From: Streptomyces sp. NRRL F-5122
GTDB lineage: Bacteria > Actinomycetota > Actinomycetes > Streptomycetales > Streptomycetaceae
NCBI RefSeq assembly: GCF_001507435.1
Contig: NZ_LMWH01000272.1
Coordinates: 1 to 31,679, forward strand
DNA length: 31,679 bases
Direction of reading: 5' to 3'
In this document: positions 24,833 through 31,594 of the stretch, one piece after another
How positions within the stretch are numbered: position 1 is the stretch's first letter
Layout of the letters: every line of letters begins with the position of its first letter
Program-made: the position numbers and the translations under genes
Notes under the pieces: model-generated
The model's database searches: none
What the model was told of the DNA's origin: nothing
Seen by the model: the letters and a program-made list of their open reading frames with translations, nothing else

Positions 24833-25771
24833 TCAGGGCAGCAGGACGACCTTGCCGAGGTTGGCACGGGCTTCGATGATCTCGTGCGCTCGTGCCGCTT
24901 CAGCCAGCGGAATTTGGGCGTGAACGACCGGTTGCAACTGCCCGGAAAGGGTTAGCTTCCACAGCTCCTTGCCGTGCTGGTCATAGAGCTCGCGCTGAGT
25001 GTTGGCAAACCTCGCCATGGTGAGACCGGTGATGGTTTTCGATCCTGCCAGGAGGTCGAAGGCGGGAACGGTGCCGCCTCCCGAGTTGAAGAAGACAAGT
25101 CGCCCGCCGGGTGCAAGGGCGGAGACGGCGCGTGGGAGTAGATCTCCGCCTACTCCATCCAGGACGACATCGACTGGCTCCCCCCAGTGCTCGCTGTCGT
25201 AGGTCACGATCTCGTCGGCGCCCAGACCGCGGAGGAATTCCGCCTTGGTGTGCGAGCTCACGGCCGCGACGACCCGTTCAATGCCCTGAAGCTTGGCCAG
25301 TTGAACCGCGAGATGCCCCACTCCACTCGCGGCGCCCGTGATGAGGACCGACTCGCTCACGAGGGGGCGGGCCGTGGCAAGGGCGGCGAGGGCGACGTGT
25401 CCGCTGCGCACGAGCGCGACGGCTTGGATGGCGCTCGCTCCGTCCGGTATGCGGCTCGCCATGAAGCCAGGGGCGATTGCCAGTTCACAATACGAGCCGC
25501 CACTGAAAGTGAGCGACGTAATGCGGTCGCCGACCTCGAAATCCGTCACGTCCGAGCCGAGTGCGATCACCGTTCCGGCGACCTCCCCTCCAAGGACTCC
25601 CGGTAGCGGCGTCCTGCCGTCTTCTCCGCGCACCTTGCGTACAGAGGGAAGGGTCACGCCGATGGCTTCCGTGCGGACCAGCAGTTCCCCCGAACCGGGC
25701 TTGGGGGCCTCGGCGTCTTCGACGCGGAGCACTTCCGGACCGCCGTACTCATAGAAACGAACCCGCTGCAT
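24833..25771 (-). CDS. Zinc-independent quinone oxidoreductase / NADP-dependent alcohol dehydrogenase-like (MDR family)
   Basis: The ATG at 25771 has GGAGG six bases upstream. The product is 312 aa, a medium-chain dehydrogenase/reductase. The GroES-like N-terminal domain contains YGGPEVLRVEDAEAP and GVLGGEVAGTVIALGSDVTD. The NADPH-binding motif is AASGVG at 147-152 in VLITGAASGVGHLAVQLA, followed by GADEIVTYDSE and the strand VDVVLDGVGGD. The Cys/His zinc ligands of alcohol dehydrogenases are absent, as in QOR/zeta-crystallin types. It probably reduces quinones or alpha,beta-unsaturated carbonyls with NADPH. It is divergent from a MarR gene across an 82-bp operator region, the usual arrangement for a redox- or xenobiotic-inducible reductase. 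Confidence 0.93.
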   Translation of the reverse strand: MQRVRFYEYGGPEVLRVEDAEAPKPGSGELLVRTEAIGVTLPSVRKVRGEDGRTPLPGVLGGEVAGTVIALGSDVTDFEVGDRITSLTFSGGSYCELAIAPGFMASRIPDGASAIQAVALVRSGHVALAALATARPLVSESVLITGAASGVGHLAVQLAKLQGIERVVAAVSSHTKAEFLRGLGADEIVTYDSEHWGEPVDVVLDGVGGDLLPRAVSALAPGGRLVFFNSGGGTVPAFDLLAGSKTITGLTMARFANTQRELYDQHGKELWKLTLSGQLQPVVHAQIPLAEAARAHEIIEARANLGKVVLLP

Positions 25772-25786
25772 GCACGCCTCCAGGTC

Positions 25787-25830
25787 ATTGGGAGCCCCAA
25801 CGATAGCGAGAGATCGTAGGGAGCCCCAAT
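25787..25830. promoter_or_regulatory. Divergent MarR operator-promoter region with two repeated sites
   Basis: Two copies of the same site lie 29 bp apart. TTGGGAGCCCCAA at 25788-25800 is a perfect TTGGG-N3-CCCAA inverted repeat; TAGGGAGCCCCAA at 25817-25829 has one mismatch. Between them ACGAT (25800-25804) and ATCGT (25813-25817) form another dyad. On the minus strand TTGGGG (25829-25824), an 18-base spacer and TATCGT (25805-25800) could be the reductase promoter. One site would then cover its -35 box and the other its transcription start. The same sites precede the MarR gene, which suggests joint repression. Confidence 0.65.
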
Positions 25831-25853
25831 GATTTCCTGGTTAGTCTGGCCCC

Positions 25854-26324
25854 ATGTCCGAGACCACCCGCGCTCCCGCCCGTATTCGCTCCCTCCCCAG
25901 CTGGCTCCTGGGCCGTGCCGCAGCCCGGGGACACCGGCTCGTCGCCGAAGCCCTCGCTCAGGTGGGCATGCGGATGATGCACCATGCCGTCCTGTCAGCC
26001 GTCGCCGAACTGGGACCCGTGTCGCAGGCCGACCTGGGCCGCAGTCTGAGCATCGATCCCAAGGACATGGTCGCGATCCTCAACGATCTCCAGAACGATG
26101 GCCTCGTGACCCGAGCGCCGGACGCCAAGGACCGTCGCAAGAACGCCATCGCCCTTTCGCCGAGCGGGAAACGTCGCCTGATTCAGACCGAGAGCCTGGG
26201 CCGTGAGGCGAACGATGAGCTGACCGCTGCTTTGACGCCTGCCGAGCGGACCCAGCTCATGGATCTCCTCGTGCGTATAGTCCAGCAGGAAGAGCCGTGC
26301 ACTGAAACCGGCCCGGGTGGCTAA
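25854..26324 (+). CDS. MarR family transcriptional regulator
   Basis: A 156-aa protein. The winged helix spans about 40-112: MRMMHHAVLSAVAELGPVSQ, ADLGRSLSIDPKDMVAILND and the wing GLVTRAPDAKDRRKNAIALS, which carries the MarR signature D-x-x-D-R-R. N- and C-terminal helices (GHRLVAEALAQVG, LTPAERTQLMDLLVRIVQQ) form the dimer interface. No ribosome binding site precedes ATG 25854, but TAGTCT at 25842-25847 ends six bases before it, so the mRNA may be leaderless. It is divergent from the quinone oxidoreductase and probably controls both genes through the repeated operator between them. The ligand is unknown. Confidence 0.92.
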   Translation: MSETTRAPARIRSLPSWLLGRAAARGHRLVAEALAQVGMRMMHHAVLSAVAELGPVSQADLGRSLSIDPKDMVAILNDLQNDGLVTRAPDAKDRRKNAIALSPSGKRRLIQTESLGREANDELTAALTPAERTQLMDLLVRIVQQEEPCTETGPGG

Positions 26325-26607
26325 TAGCAACTCGTCGCGCATGCCGGGAAGAGGAATAGGCGCAGGTCAAGGGGATGATGGAGATCAACTCGCAAGCGCC
26401 TTCTATGCGCTCGGTCGCTCGGAGCATGCCACAGTCGTGCCACAACGGGGAACAGCGGTACCGATCGGGCTTCGACCCAGGTCAGCGAGTTGCCAGGTCA
26501 GCCGCTATCCGCATACGGCGTCTTCCAAACTGGTGCTCTACAACACCGCCAGGCCCGCCACTCAAAGCCGTTCCACCCGTGCCGTAGTCTTCCCGCGGAG
26601 GGGTGCT

Positions 26608-26901
26608 ATGTCAGCGTGGATCATGTTGGGTGCCGGCTGCTTTTTCGTAGTCATGGGCGTGTTCACCTTGAGCGGCCGAGGGACTGCCGCGGCGTATGCG
26701 CGGTCGCCTTGGGCTGGTTGGGGTTGGATCGCGATGGGTGGCGGCTTCGTCTTGGACGGAGGACCCAAACTCCTCGGCTTCTCTTCCGGAGCGGCGGCGG
26801 CTCTTTCCGCCGTGGCTATGGGGCTGATCGTGCTTGGTGCGGTGCTTCAGGTCTGGCGCGGAGCGTTCGCTGGGGCTCGTAGTGCCGGCAACGGCAACTG
26901 A
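26608..26901 (+). CDS. Small hypothetical membrane protein
   Basis: The ATG at 26608 follows GGAGGGG at good spacing; a much longer frame to 26317 overlaps the end of the MarR gene and has poor composition, so it is not used. The product is 97 aa with three hydrophobic segments: residues about 4-22 (WIMLGAGCFFVVMGVFTL), 33-52 (GWGWIAMGGGFVLDGG) and 60-84 (AAALSAVAMGLIVLGAVLQV). A basic, Gly/Ala-rich C-terminus follows. No catalytic motif and no family I can name. It stands alone. Confidence 0.75.
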   Translation: MSAWIMLGAGCFFVVMGVFTLSGRGTAAAYARSPWAGWGWIAMGGGFVLDGGPKLLGFSSGAAAALSAVAMGLIVLGAVLQVWRGAFAGARSAGNGN

Positions 26902-26957
26902 CGTGGCATATCCGAGGCGCCGGGCCGTCTGTGGGCCCTGCACGGGTGCCCGAAGTC

Positions 26958-27045
26958 GACCAACAATGACAGAAGGCCACGCAATCTGAGCTGGTCAGAG
27001 CCGTGGGCTTCTTCCGTTCCGCTCGTCAGCGGAAGGGCCGATCAA
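26958..27045 (+). repeat. Dispersed imperfect repeat, copy A, with hairpin TTCCGCT-N4-AGCGGAA
   Basis: This segment resembles 31066-31154 over about 88 bp. The shared core is GAGCTGGTCAGAG, then CGTG, GCTTC and a hairpin with arms TTCCGCT (27017-27023) and AGCGGAA (27028-27034). In both copies the hairpin stem is kept while the four-base loop differs (CGTC here, GGAC there). Confidence 0.6.
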
Positions 27046-27096
27046 TGCCAGGGAAATCGGGTTCGCGAAACGGACGCCTCCTGCGACGCTGTGCGC

Positions 27097-27634
27097 ATGA
27101 CCGAGACGACCCCCTACGACGTCGACCGCGCCCGATTTTCCCGCCAAGCGCTGGCACGCTTGGTGCTCTGCGACCATGCCGTGGACGTCGCTGACAGCGC
27201 GAGTGGCCTGGTCGCGACCCGCCACGACCCTGACACCGGCTCCGGGGGCCGGGTGAGTCAAGCGCTCCAGCTCGTTGAACTCGCTGAACGCGGTGCTGCT
27301 CTCGGCTGTGATCTATGAGCGCGCACGGGGCACCTCTTAGGCGGATATCGCCCGTTACTTGGGAATCGATCCTTCGGAAGCTGAGGCGCGTTTCGTCGCC
27401 GACCTAACCCTCTGGGATACGGGGTTCGAGGTCCCTTACCGACTCGATGACACAGGGCGCAAACGCGTACCCCAGCTGCCCACGGCGGCCTATGACCCGG
27501 CCTGGGCCTGCACTCAGCTGGACCGCTGGGCCTATCTCCAGCGGCTGGGTATCGACGACAAGCATGCTGTGAGCTCCGGCCTCGTCATGGCCCCGCCGGA
27601 GGAAGAAGGATGTCCGGGAGCGGAAGAGGGCTGA
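27097..27634 (+). pseudogene. Decayed hypothetical gene (helix-turn-helix-like, Streptomyces-type) with insertion and internal stop
   Basis: The first frame starts at ATG 27097 (MTETTPYDVDRARFSRQALA) and reads through VSQALQLVELAER. Near 27290 one extra base shifts the reading. The continuing sense frame is VLLSAVIYERARGTS, an in-frame TAG at 27338-27340 where related proteins would be expected to have Trp, then ADIARYLGIDPSEAEARF, YRLDDTGRKRVPQLPTAAYD and the end at 27634. The join gives a sensible protein of about 178 aa whose middle (YERARGTS-ADIARYLGIDPSEA) looks like a helix-turn-helix. Codon bias is good in both halves, so decay is recent. The function is unknown. Confidence 0.75.
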
Positions 27635-27880
27635 ACGTGTCACCTCAGCCCTTGTCAAGACAGCGTGGGGCGGCTGACACCAGCGGCTGACACCAACAAG
27701 CATGAACAGCAGCGGACGGCGCCGGACCTCAGTGGACGACCGATCGAGGCGCAGGGGCCGTTGGCCGACGGTGACAGACCCTCGTGATCGACCTGATAAG
27801 GATGAGGCCGGTCCTCAAAGCCGACGTGGATCGTCACCAGTTGACGGACGACACTACGCCGACCACGCTAGGGTCCAGTC

Positions 27881-28141
27881 ATGTCCAACGATGCTCCCGA
27901 TCCCTACAAGGAAGTCATGACGCGAGAGTCCCTCGCTGCCATGATCTACAGCCTTTGCGACGACTTCCACCGACGAGGCGATGAGTGGGAGAACCGCACT
28001 GTAGAGGACTACCTGAGTGCGCTTGCCAGGTGCATCACGGACTTGCCTGGTTCGTACCGGCACCGCGGCGAAGAGATGCCGCCAGACGGCGACTGGACCT
28101 ACTTCGCACGGGCACTCAGCGCGGCCGTCGTCTACGAGTAG
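27881..28141 (+). CDS. DUF7660 family protein
   Basis: An 86-aa acidic soluble protein. VEDYLSALARCITDLPGSYR and DGDWTYFARALSAAVVYE match the small DUF7660 family, whose members end in W-x-x-F/L-A followed by a short VYE tail. The function is not known. No strong ribosome binding site is present; TAGGGT at 27869-27874 ends six bases before the ATG, as at three other genes in this half of the window, which suggests a leaderless mRNA. A strong hairpin at 28222-28260 lies 80 bp downstream. Confidence 0.85.
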   Translation: MSNDAPDPYKEVMTRESLAAMIYSLCDDFHRRGDEWENRTVEDYLSALARCITDLPGSYRHRGEEMPPDGDWTYFARALSAAVVYE

Positions 28142-28221
28142 CCGAGAGACCGTGCCCCTAACGTGCCCAATCGACCGGTAACTGAAGGGGAACCGCGGTG
28201 GTTGACGGACAGCACGCATGA

Positions 28222-28260
28222 GAACGGCCCCAGACCGATTTCTCTGGTTTGGGGCCGTTC
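28222..28260. terminator. Strong bidirectional hairpin terminator
   Basis: GAACGGCCCCAGACC at 28222-28236 pairs with GGTTTGGGGCCGTTC at 28246-28260, a 15-bp stem with one G-T pair and a nine-base loop. There is no T-run, as is normal in Streptomyces. It lies after the DUF7660 gene on the plus strand and directly after the tRNA-like sequence on the minus strand, so it can serve both. Confidence 0.85.
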
Positions 28261-28265
28261 ATCTG

Positions 28266-28353
28266 CGGAGGCGGTGGGATTTGAACCCACGGTGACATCG
28301 CTGCCACGACGGTTTCAAGATCGCGGACCTGTTTGACTCAGCCCACGCCGTCC
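28266..28353 (-). tRNA. Degenerate tRNA-Ser(UGA)-like gene
   Basis: The minus strand shows the 3' half of a class II tRNA: a T arm (GTGGG-TTCAAAT-CCCAC), a long variable arm (GTGGCA-GCGA-TGTCAC) and a 3' acceptor CGCCTCC followed by G. The anticodon loop CTTGAAA gives UGA, hence Ser. The 5' half is damaged. The acceptor strand reads GGACGGCG, one base too many to pair with CGCCTCC. The D loop lacks the usual GG, and the anticodon stem (GCGAT against CCGTC) does not pair, as if one A was lost and another base changed. It is probably a tRNA pseudogene, or a tRNA 3' end left as an attachment site by an integrative element. A strong terminator follows it. Confidence 0.55.
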
Positions 28354-28379
28354 TCGTGGTCGCCGACAGGCAGCGGCGA

Positions 28380-28898
28380 TCAGTCGAGCCACATGAGCAT
28401 GGCGTCATCCGCCGCCGCGGCAGCCTCGAAGAACTGCGTCAGGCCGTCGTACCAGTGACGCCCCCACTCAAGCGCTCCAGGCTCATCCCATCCGAGGGGA
28501 TACGCCCCAGCCAGGGGATACACATCAGCCTTGGTCAGGTCGGCCGGATTCACGCCGCTAACGAGCTGGTCATACGTGGTGGCACGCAGCGCCCGCGCTG
28601 CAAGACACACCCGCTCCGAGCGCAGGTACCTCGGCGGCCCGTAACCCCAGTCCTCACCCTCGGCAAACGGCTCCTCACCATGGATGACGTCCACCGAGAA
28701 GTCGGCACGCGTCAAGAGGAAGCCCAGCATGTCCCAGGTCTTGGACGTGCTGAAATGACGCGCTTCGGTCGGCGCCAGTTCTGACTCTTCCTCGGCGTCC
28801 TGGACCTCTTCGGCAAAATCCAGCGCCCAGGCAGGGTCCTGAATCGCCCGGTCGAGCTCAGCAGCCGTAACGCGTAGGTACTCACCGATCATGCTCAT
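28380..28898 (-). CDS. DUF1877 (YfbM-like) family protein
   Basis: A 172-aa soluble acidic protein. MSMIGEYLRVTAAELDRAIQ, the segment RHFSTSKTWDMLGFLLTRAD (with the family's strongly conserved K-W-x-x-L-x-x-L-L pattern), YGPPRYLRSERVCLAARAL and the C-terminal LTQFFEAAAAADDAMLMWLD match DUF1877, a family of unknown function that includes E. coli YfbM. It begins at ATG 28898; a second in-frame ATG is two codons in. No ribosome binding site is seen. TAGTCT ends six bases before the ATG, fitting a leaderless transcript. Confidence 0.9.
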   Translation of the reverse strand: MSMIGEYLRVTAAELDRAIQDPAWALDFAEEVQDAEEESELAPTEARHFSTSKTWDMLGFLLTRADFSVDVIHGEEPFAEGEDWGYGPPRYLRSERVCLAARALRATTYDQLVSGVNPADLTKADVYPLAGAYPLGWDEPGALEWGRHWYDGLTQFFEAAAAADDAMLMWLD

Positions 28899-29330
28899 GG
28901 CCGGAGACTAGACGAGCCTCTGACAGCGGTGGGCGGGCAGACCGTCTCAGTTTCCGTCTCATTCAGCCCCGTCCAGCAATGTTCATCTGAGCCGCCGTGC
29001 CGGTTCCAACCTGGTCGCGAGCCGCCTACGGACCCAGGTGAACGCCCCTGCACACACCCCACCACCCAACCACCACAGTTGGAAAACGTGCACCCCGGTC
29101 CGGGGAGCCGCGCGGGTCGTGCCGGCCGAACCAGCCGACGTCAGACTGAGCCACGATTGAGGCATACGGTCCAAGCCCTCGCGACGGACGTGAGTGTCTA
29201 ACTGCGTGACAACGCCGACGCACAGCGGCGAACAACCGCGGACGTCTGCGGACCATCGCAGCAGGTAAGAGAGGTAGCAGCACGAGGTCAAGCGCCCAGC
29301 AAGGTTCGTTCGGGACGAAGAAGTCGTGAG
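28899..29330. other. Gene-free stretch
   Basis: About 430 bp between the DUF1877 and DUF6928 genes. The left end holds the -10-like TAGTCT of the DUF1877 gene (28905-28910, minus strand). Otherwise I see nothing I can support; open frames here are short and have random codon bias. Confidence 0.45.
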
Positions 29331-30089
29331 CTAAAGGCCGTCGCGCTCGATCAGTGAGCCGTCACGGCTCAGTGAGTAGAAGCGCGGCGGATTCATGGCT
29401 TGCACGGCTCTGCGCAGCTCCGCTTCCTGCTCTGCGGGATCAGGCCCTTGTGAGTCGCGCACGTGGAATCCGTGCAGCATGATGGCGTCTGCATCGACGT
29501 CGTCGGGTTCGGGACGGCCTTCCTGGATGAACCCGCAGAGGGCCCGCAGTGCGTCTTCGCCCAGGTCCAGGGGGTGAAAGGGCAGGGCGTAAGGCTCGTC
29601 CTCCTCTCCGGGCCAGGAGACGATGTCAGCCGGGCGGTCTCCGGCCCAGTAGGGCAGTTCGAAGGGCAGCGGTTCACCGATGTTCTCGATGACGCCGCTG
29701 TCCGGCGACAAGCTCAAGGAACGGACGAGACGTCCGTCCTCCCACACAGCGAACGCGAGCCAGTCGACGACGCTGTGCATGGCGTGCAGGACAAGCCGTC
29801 GGCCAGCGCTTGCCGCCACGAGGTGTTCGGGGAGCTGGGAAGGGGCGTCGATCATCACCCTCTGATCACCGACGACCTCCACGCCCGGCCAGCTGGCCGC
29901 GTACGCCGTCCCTTTCGGGGGGTACACGCCGTCCCAGAGAGTCGAGCAATCGCACTCCCCGATCTCCCGGCCCGGGTAGAGCCGACGCATCATGGCGGCC
30001 GTCCGATCAAGGTCCGCCGCCCCTACTCGTCGCAACAATCCCGGCACATCGTCGTCGGCGTACACCAGCAGTCCCGTCTTGGCTCCCAA
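29331..30089 (-). CDS. DUF6928 family protein
   Basis: The start is taken as TTG 30089 because GGAGGGG lies directly upstream and because family members begin with (M)GAKTGLLVYADDDVPGLLRR. The longer frame to 30179 adds an unlikely Arg-rich N-terminus. The product is 252 aa and soluble. Other recognisable parts are CDCSTLWDGVYPPKGTAYAA, LHAMHSVVDWLAFAVWEDGR, VRSLSLSPDSGVIENIGEPL, PFELPYWAGD and PYALPFHPLDLGEDALRAL. The family is common in Streptomyces and of unknown function. The Cys-x-Cys near the N-terminal third is noticeable but not diagnostic. Confidence 0.88.
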   Translation of the reverse strand: MGAKTGLLVYADDDVPGLLRRVGAADLDRTAAMMRRLYPGREIGECDCSTLWDGVYPPKGTAYAASWPGVEVVGDQRVMIDAPSQLPEHLVAASAGRRLVLHAMHSVVDWLAFAVWEDGRLVRSLSLSPDSGVIENIGEPLPFELPYWAGDRPADIVSWPGEEDEPYALPFHPLDLGEDALRALCGFIQEGRPEPDDVDADAIMLHGFHVRDSQGPDPAEQEAELRRAVQAMNPPRFYSLSRDGSLIERDGL

Positions 30090-30684
30090 AGCCCCTCCCC
30101 AGAGTGTTGCCCTTGATGGCCGACGCACCATAACCGCACACACTGACACGCGCCCAAATCCGCGAGCGGGCAAGAGCACTGCCCGTCAGCGCGTAGACCG
30201 TTGGACGGGCCGAAGAGCTGTTGTCTGGGCCGTCCAAGGTTGCTCGACAGCGGCTAACAACGACCAATGACGCCCACTCAGGCGTAGGGGGCACCGCGCG
30301 GACCAGCGAGAACGCAGGTCGCCGAGTTCTCGGGCAAGACCCAGGGTAAGAAGACATCGAGGCCTCTGGTCTGACTGCAGTCTTTGACGGCAACACCAGT
30401 GCACCCTGCCGTACCAGGAAAGTCGATGCCGGGCACTGAGCAGGACGCTAGCGAGCCGCATGCCCGGCCCTTGAACCGCAGGAATGAGCTCCTAATGCGG
30501 TGGTCACGCACGAGCGCCCTCCCGGGCCGTCCTCGGGCCGTGGAAGGGCGCTCAACGATGACCAATGCCGACAACTGCCGACAGCTCAGCAGCAGTTCAG
30601 AGCATTGATCGATAAGGTGGCCGCAGGTCACGGCCGCCGATGATCAGTTGTGGCTGAACTGACTCCCAGTAGCCAGACTCCGGT
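30090..30684. other. Gene-free stretch
   Basis: About 600 bp without a convincing gene. Two related short stretches occur, GCTAACAACGACCAATG near 30250 and GCTCAACGATGACCAATG near 30550. A minus-strand frame across 30278-30631 has mixed composition and no ribosome binding site. It is probably decayed or regulatory DNA. Confidence 0.45.
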
Positions 30685-30963
30685 TCAGCTCTCCTCGCCC
30701 TCGACCATGCCGAAGGCGACGGGAAACGACTCCAGAAACTCGCGTCGTGCAGGATCTTGCTCCGCTTCGGCCGAGTCCGCGAGCACCTGCAAGAGTCGTT
30801 CGCGTTGGTCTGAGGGGAGTCGCTGCAGCACCCAGCCCACGCTCTCCATCATCTTCACCGCGGAGTCCGGATCCACTTCCTCGTCCCCGCAGCTGTCCAG
30901 CCACCAAACGATGTCAACGAGCAGGCCGGTGAGTGCCGGCACGAGCGGATCCATGTCAGTCAT
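30685..30963 (-). CDS. Small acidic hypothetical protein
   Basis: A 92-aa protein starting MTDMDPLVPALTGLLVDIVW. It is helical and acidic, with no membrane segment beyond a short amphipathic stretch. WVLQRLPSDQRERLLQVLAD and AEAEQDPARREFLESFPVAF follow. I recognise the type as a recurrent small Streptomyces protein, often near immunity-like or hypothetical genes, but no function is known. There is no ribosome binding site; on the minus strand TACGTT (30975-30970) ends six bases before ATG 30963, so translation may be leaderless. Confidence 0.8.
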   Translation of the reverse strand: MTDMDPLVPALTGLLVDIVWWLDSCGDEEVDPDSAVKMMESVGWVLQRLPSDQRERLLQVLADSAEAEQDPARREFLESFPVAFGMVEGEES

Positions 30964-31390
30964 CCGAGCAACGTAGCCGATCCCTACGACACGGCTTCCT
31001 TGCGGGCTCCCGGCCAGCCATCAGCGCCCCCGGCGGTCCCTGAGCCGTGCGAGGACGGCGATGCCGACCAACCAACGACAGGAGCCCACGGCATCCGAGC
31101 TGGTCAGAGTCGTGCGCTTCCTGTGTTCCGCTGGACAGCGGATGGAGCGATCAGCAGACCGGCATGTCAGGCCCACGGCGTGCCAGACGGCGGTGACGGC
31201 AACGACGGCGGACGGCAGCAGCGCTCGGCGGTCCGGCACCGGAGCGGCACGGGACGATCCGACCGCCCCACCACGGCGTGCCCGCATCTTCTAAGCGCTT
31301 GTCCCGTCCCCACGCCAGTGGCTAGTTCGTGGCACCGCCGCCCGCTGCACGGACATGCACTCACCAACACCTGTCTGGTCCAGGCTATGA
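30964..31390. other. Gene-free stretch containing repeat copy B
   Basis: About 425 bp. Apart from the promoter of the small acidic gene at its left and repeat copy B (31066-31154), I see no supported gene. A minus-strand frame at 31021-31287 covers the repeat but has poor codon bias. Confidence 0.45.
31066..31154 (+). repeat. Dispersed imperfect repeat, copy B, with hairpin TTCCGCT-N4-AGCGGA
   Basis: This is the partner of 26958-27045, in the same orientation 4.1 kb away. The hairpin arms are TTCCGCT at 31126-31132 and AGCGGA at 31137-31142. Several differences fall outside the stem or in the loop, so the stem appears conserved. Confidence 0.6.
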
Positions 31391-31425
31391 ATGGAGCCCG
31401 GATGCTGATGGCATCCGGGCTCCAT
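31391..31425. terminator. Perfect 15-bp hairpin terminator
   Basis: ATGGAGCCCGGATGC at 31391-31405 pairs perfectly with GCATCCGGGCTCCAT at 31411-31425 around a five-base loop. It lies ten bases after the stop of the 30-codon minus-strand ORF, so it is well placed to end that short transcript, and it can also work on the plus strand. Confidence 0.85.
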
Positions 31426-31434
31426 GTCGTCAGC

Positions 31435-31527
31435 TCAGACAGGAAGCAGCAACCCGGCTGCGGACCCTTCTGCGACCGCCGCGGCCACCATCAAGACGAC
31501 CTCAAATGACTTTCGCATTCTGCTCAT
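31435..31527 (-). CDS. Short ORF (30 aa) encoding a hydrophobic peptide, in front of a terminator
   Basis: The ATG at 31527 is preceded by GGGAGAG at good spacing. It encodes 30 residues starting MSRMRKSFEVVLMVAAAVAE and ending GLLLPV, then TGA at 31435. The basic start followed by a hydrophobic, Ala/Gly-rich remainder suggests a membrane-active or secreted peptide, or a leader peptide. A perfect hairpin follows ten bases downstream. It is not a known family to me. It lies 67 bp after the stop of a partial gene on the same strand and may be co-transcribed with it. Confidence 0.5.
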   Translation of the reverse strand: MSRMRKSFEVVLMVAAAVAEGSAAGLLLPV

Positions 31528-31594
31528 GGTGCTCTCCCTTCGTGAAGCGCGGACAGTTCCGTTACCTGACGTGATGGTGCCTAGTAGTGCTTGG

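Noticed and set aside
26317..26607. 5' extension of the small membrane protein
   Set aside because: It overlaps the end of the MarR gene, has poor codon bias, and an excellent ribosome binding site precedes ATG 26608.
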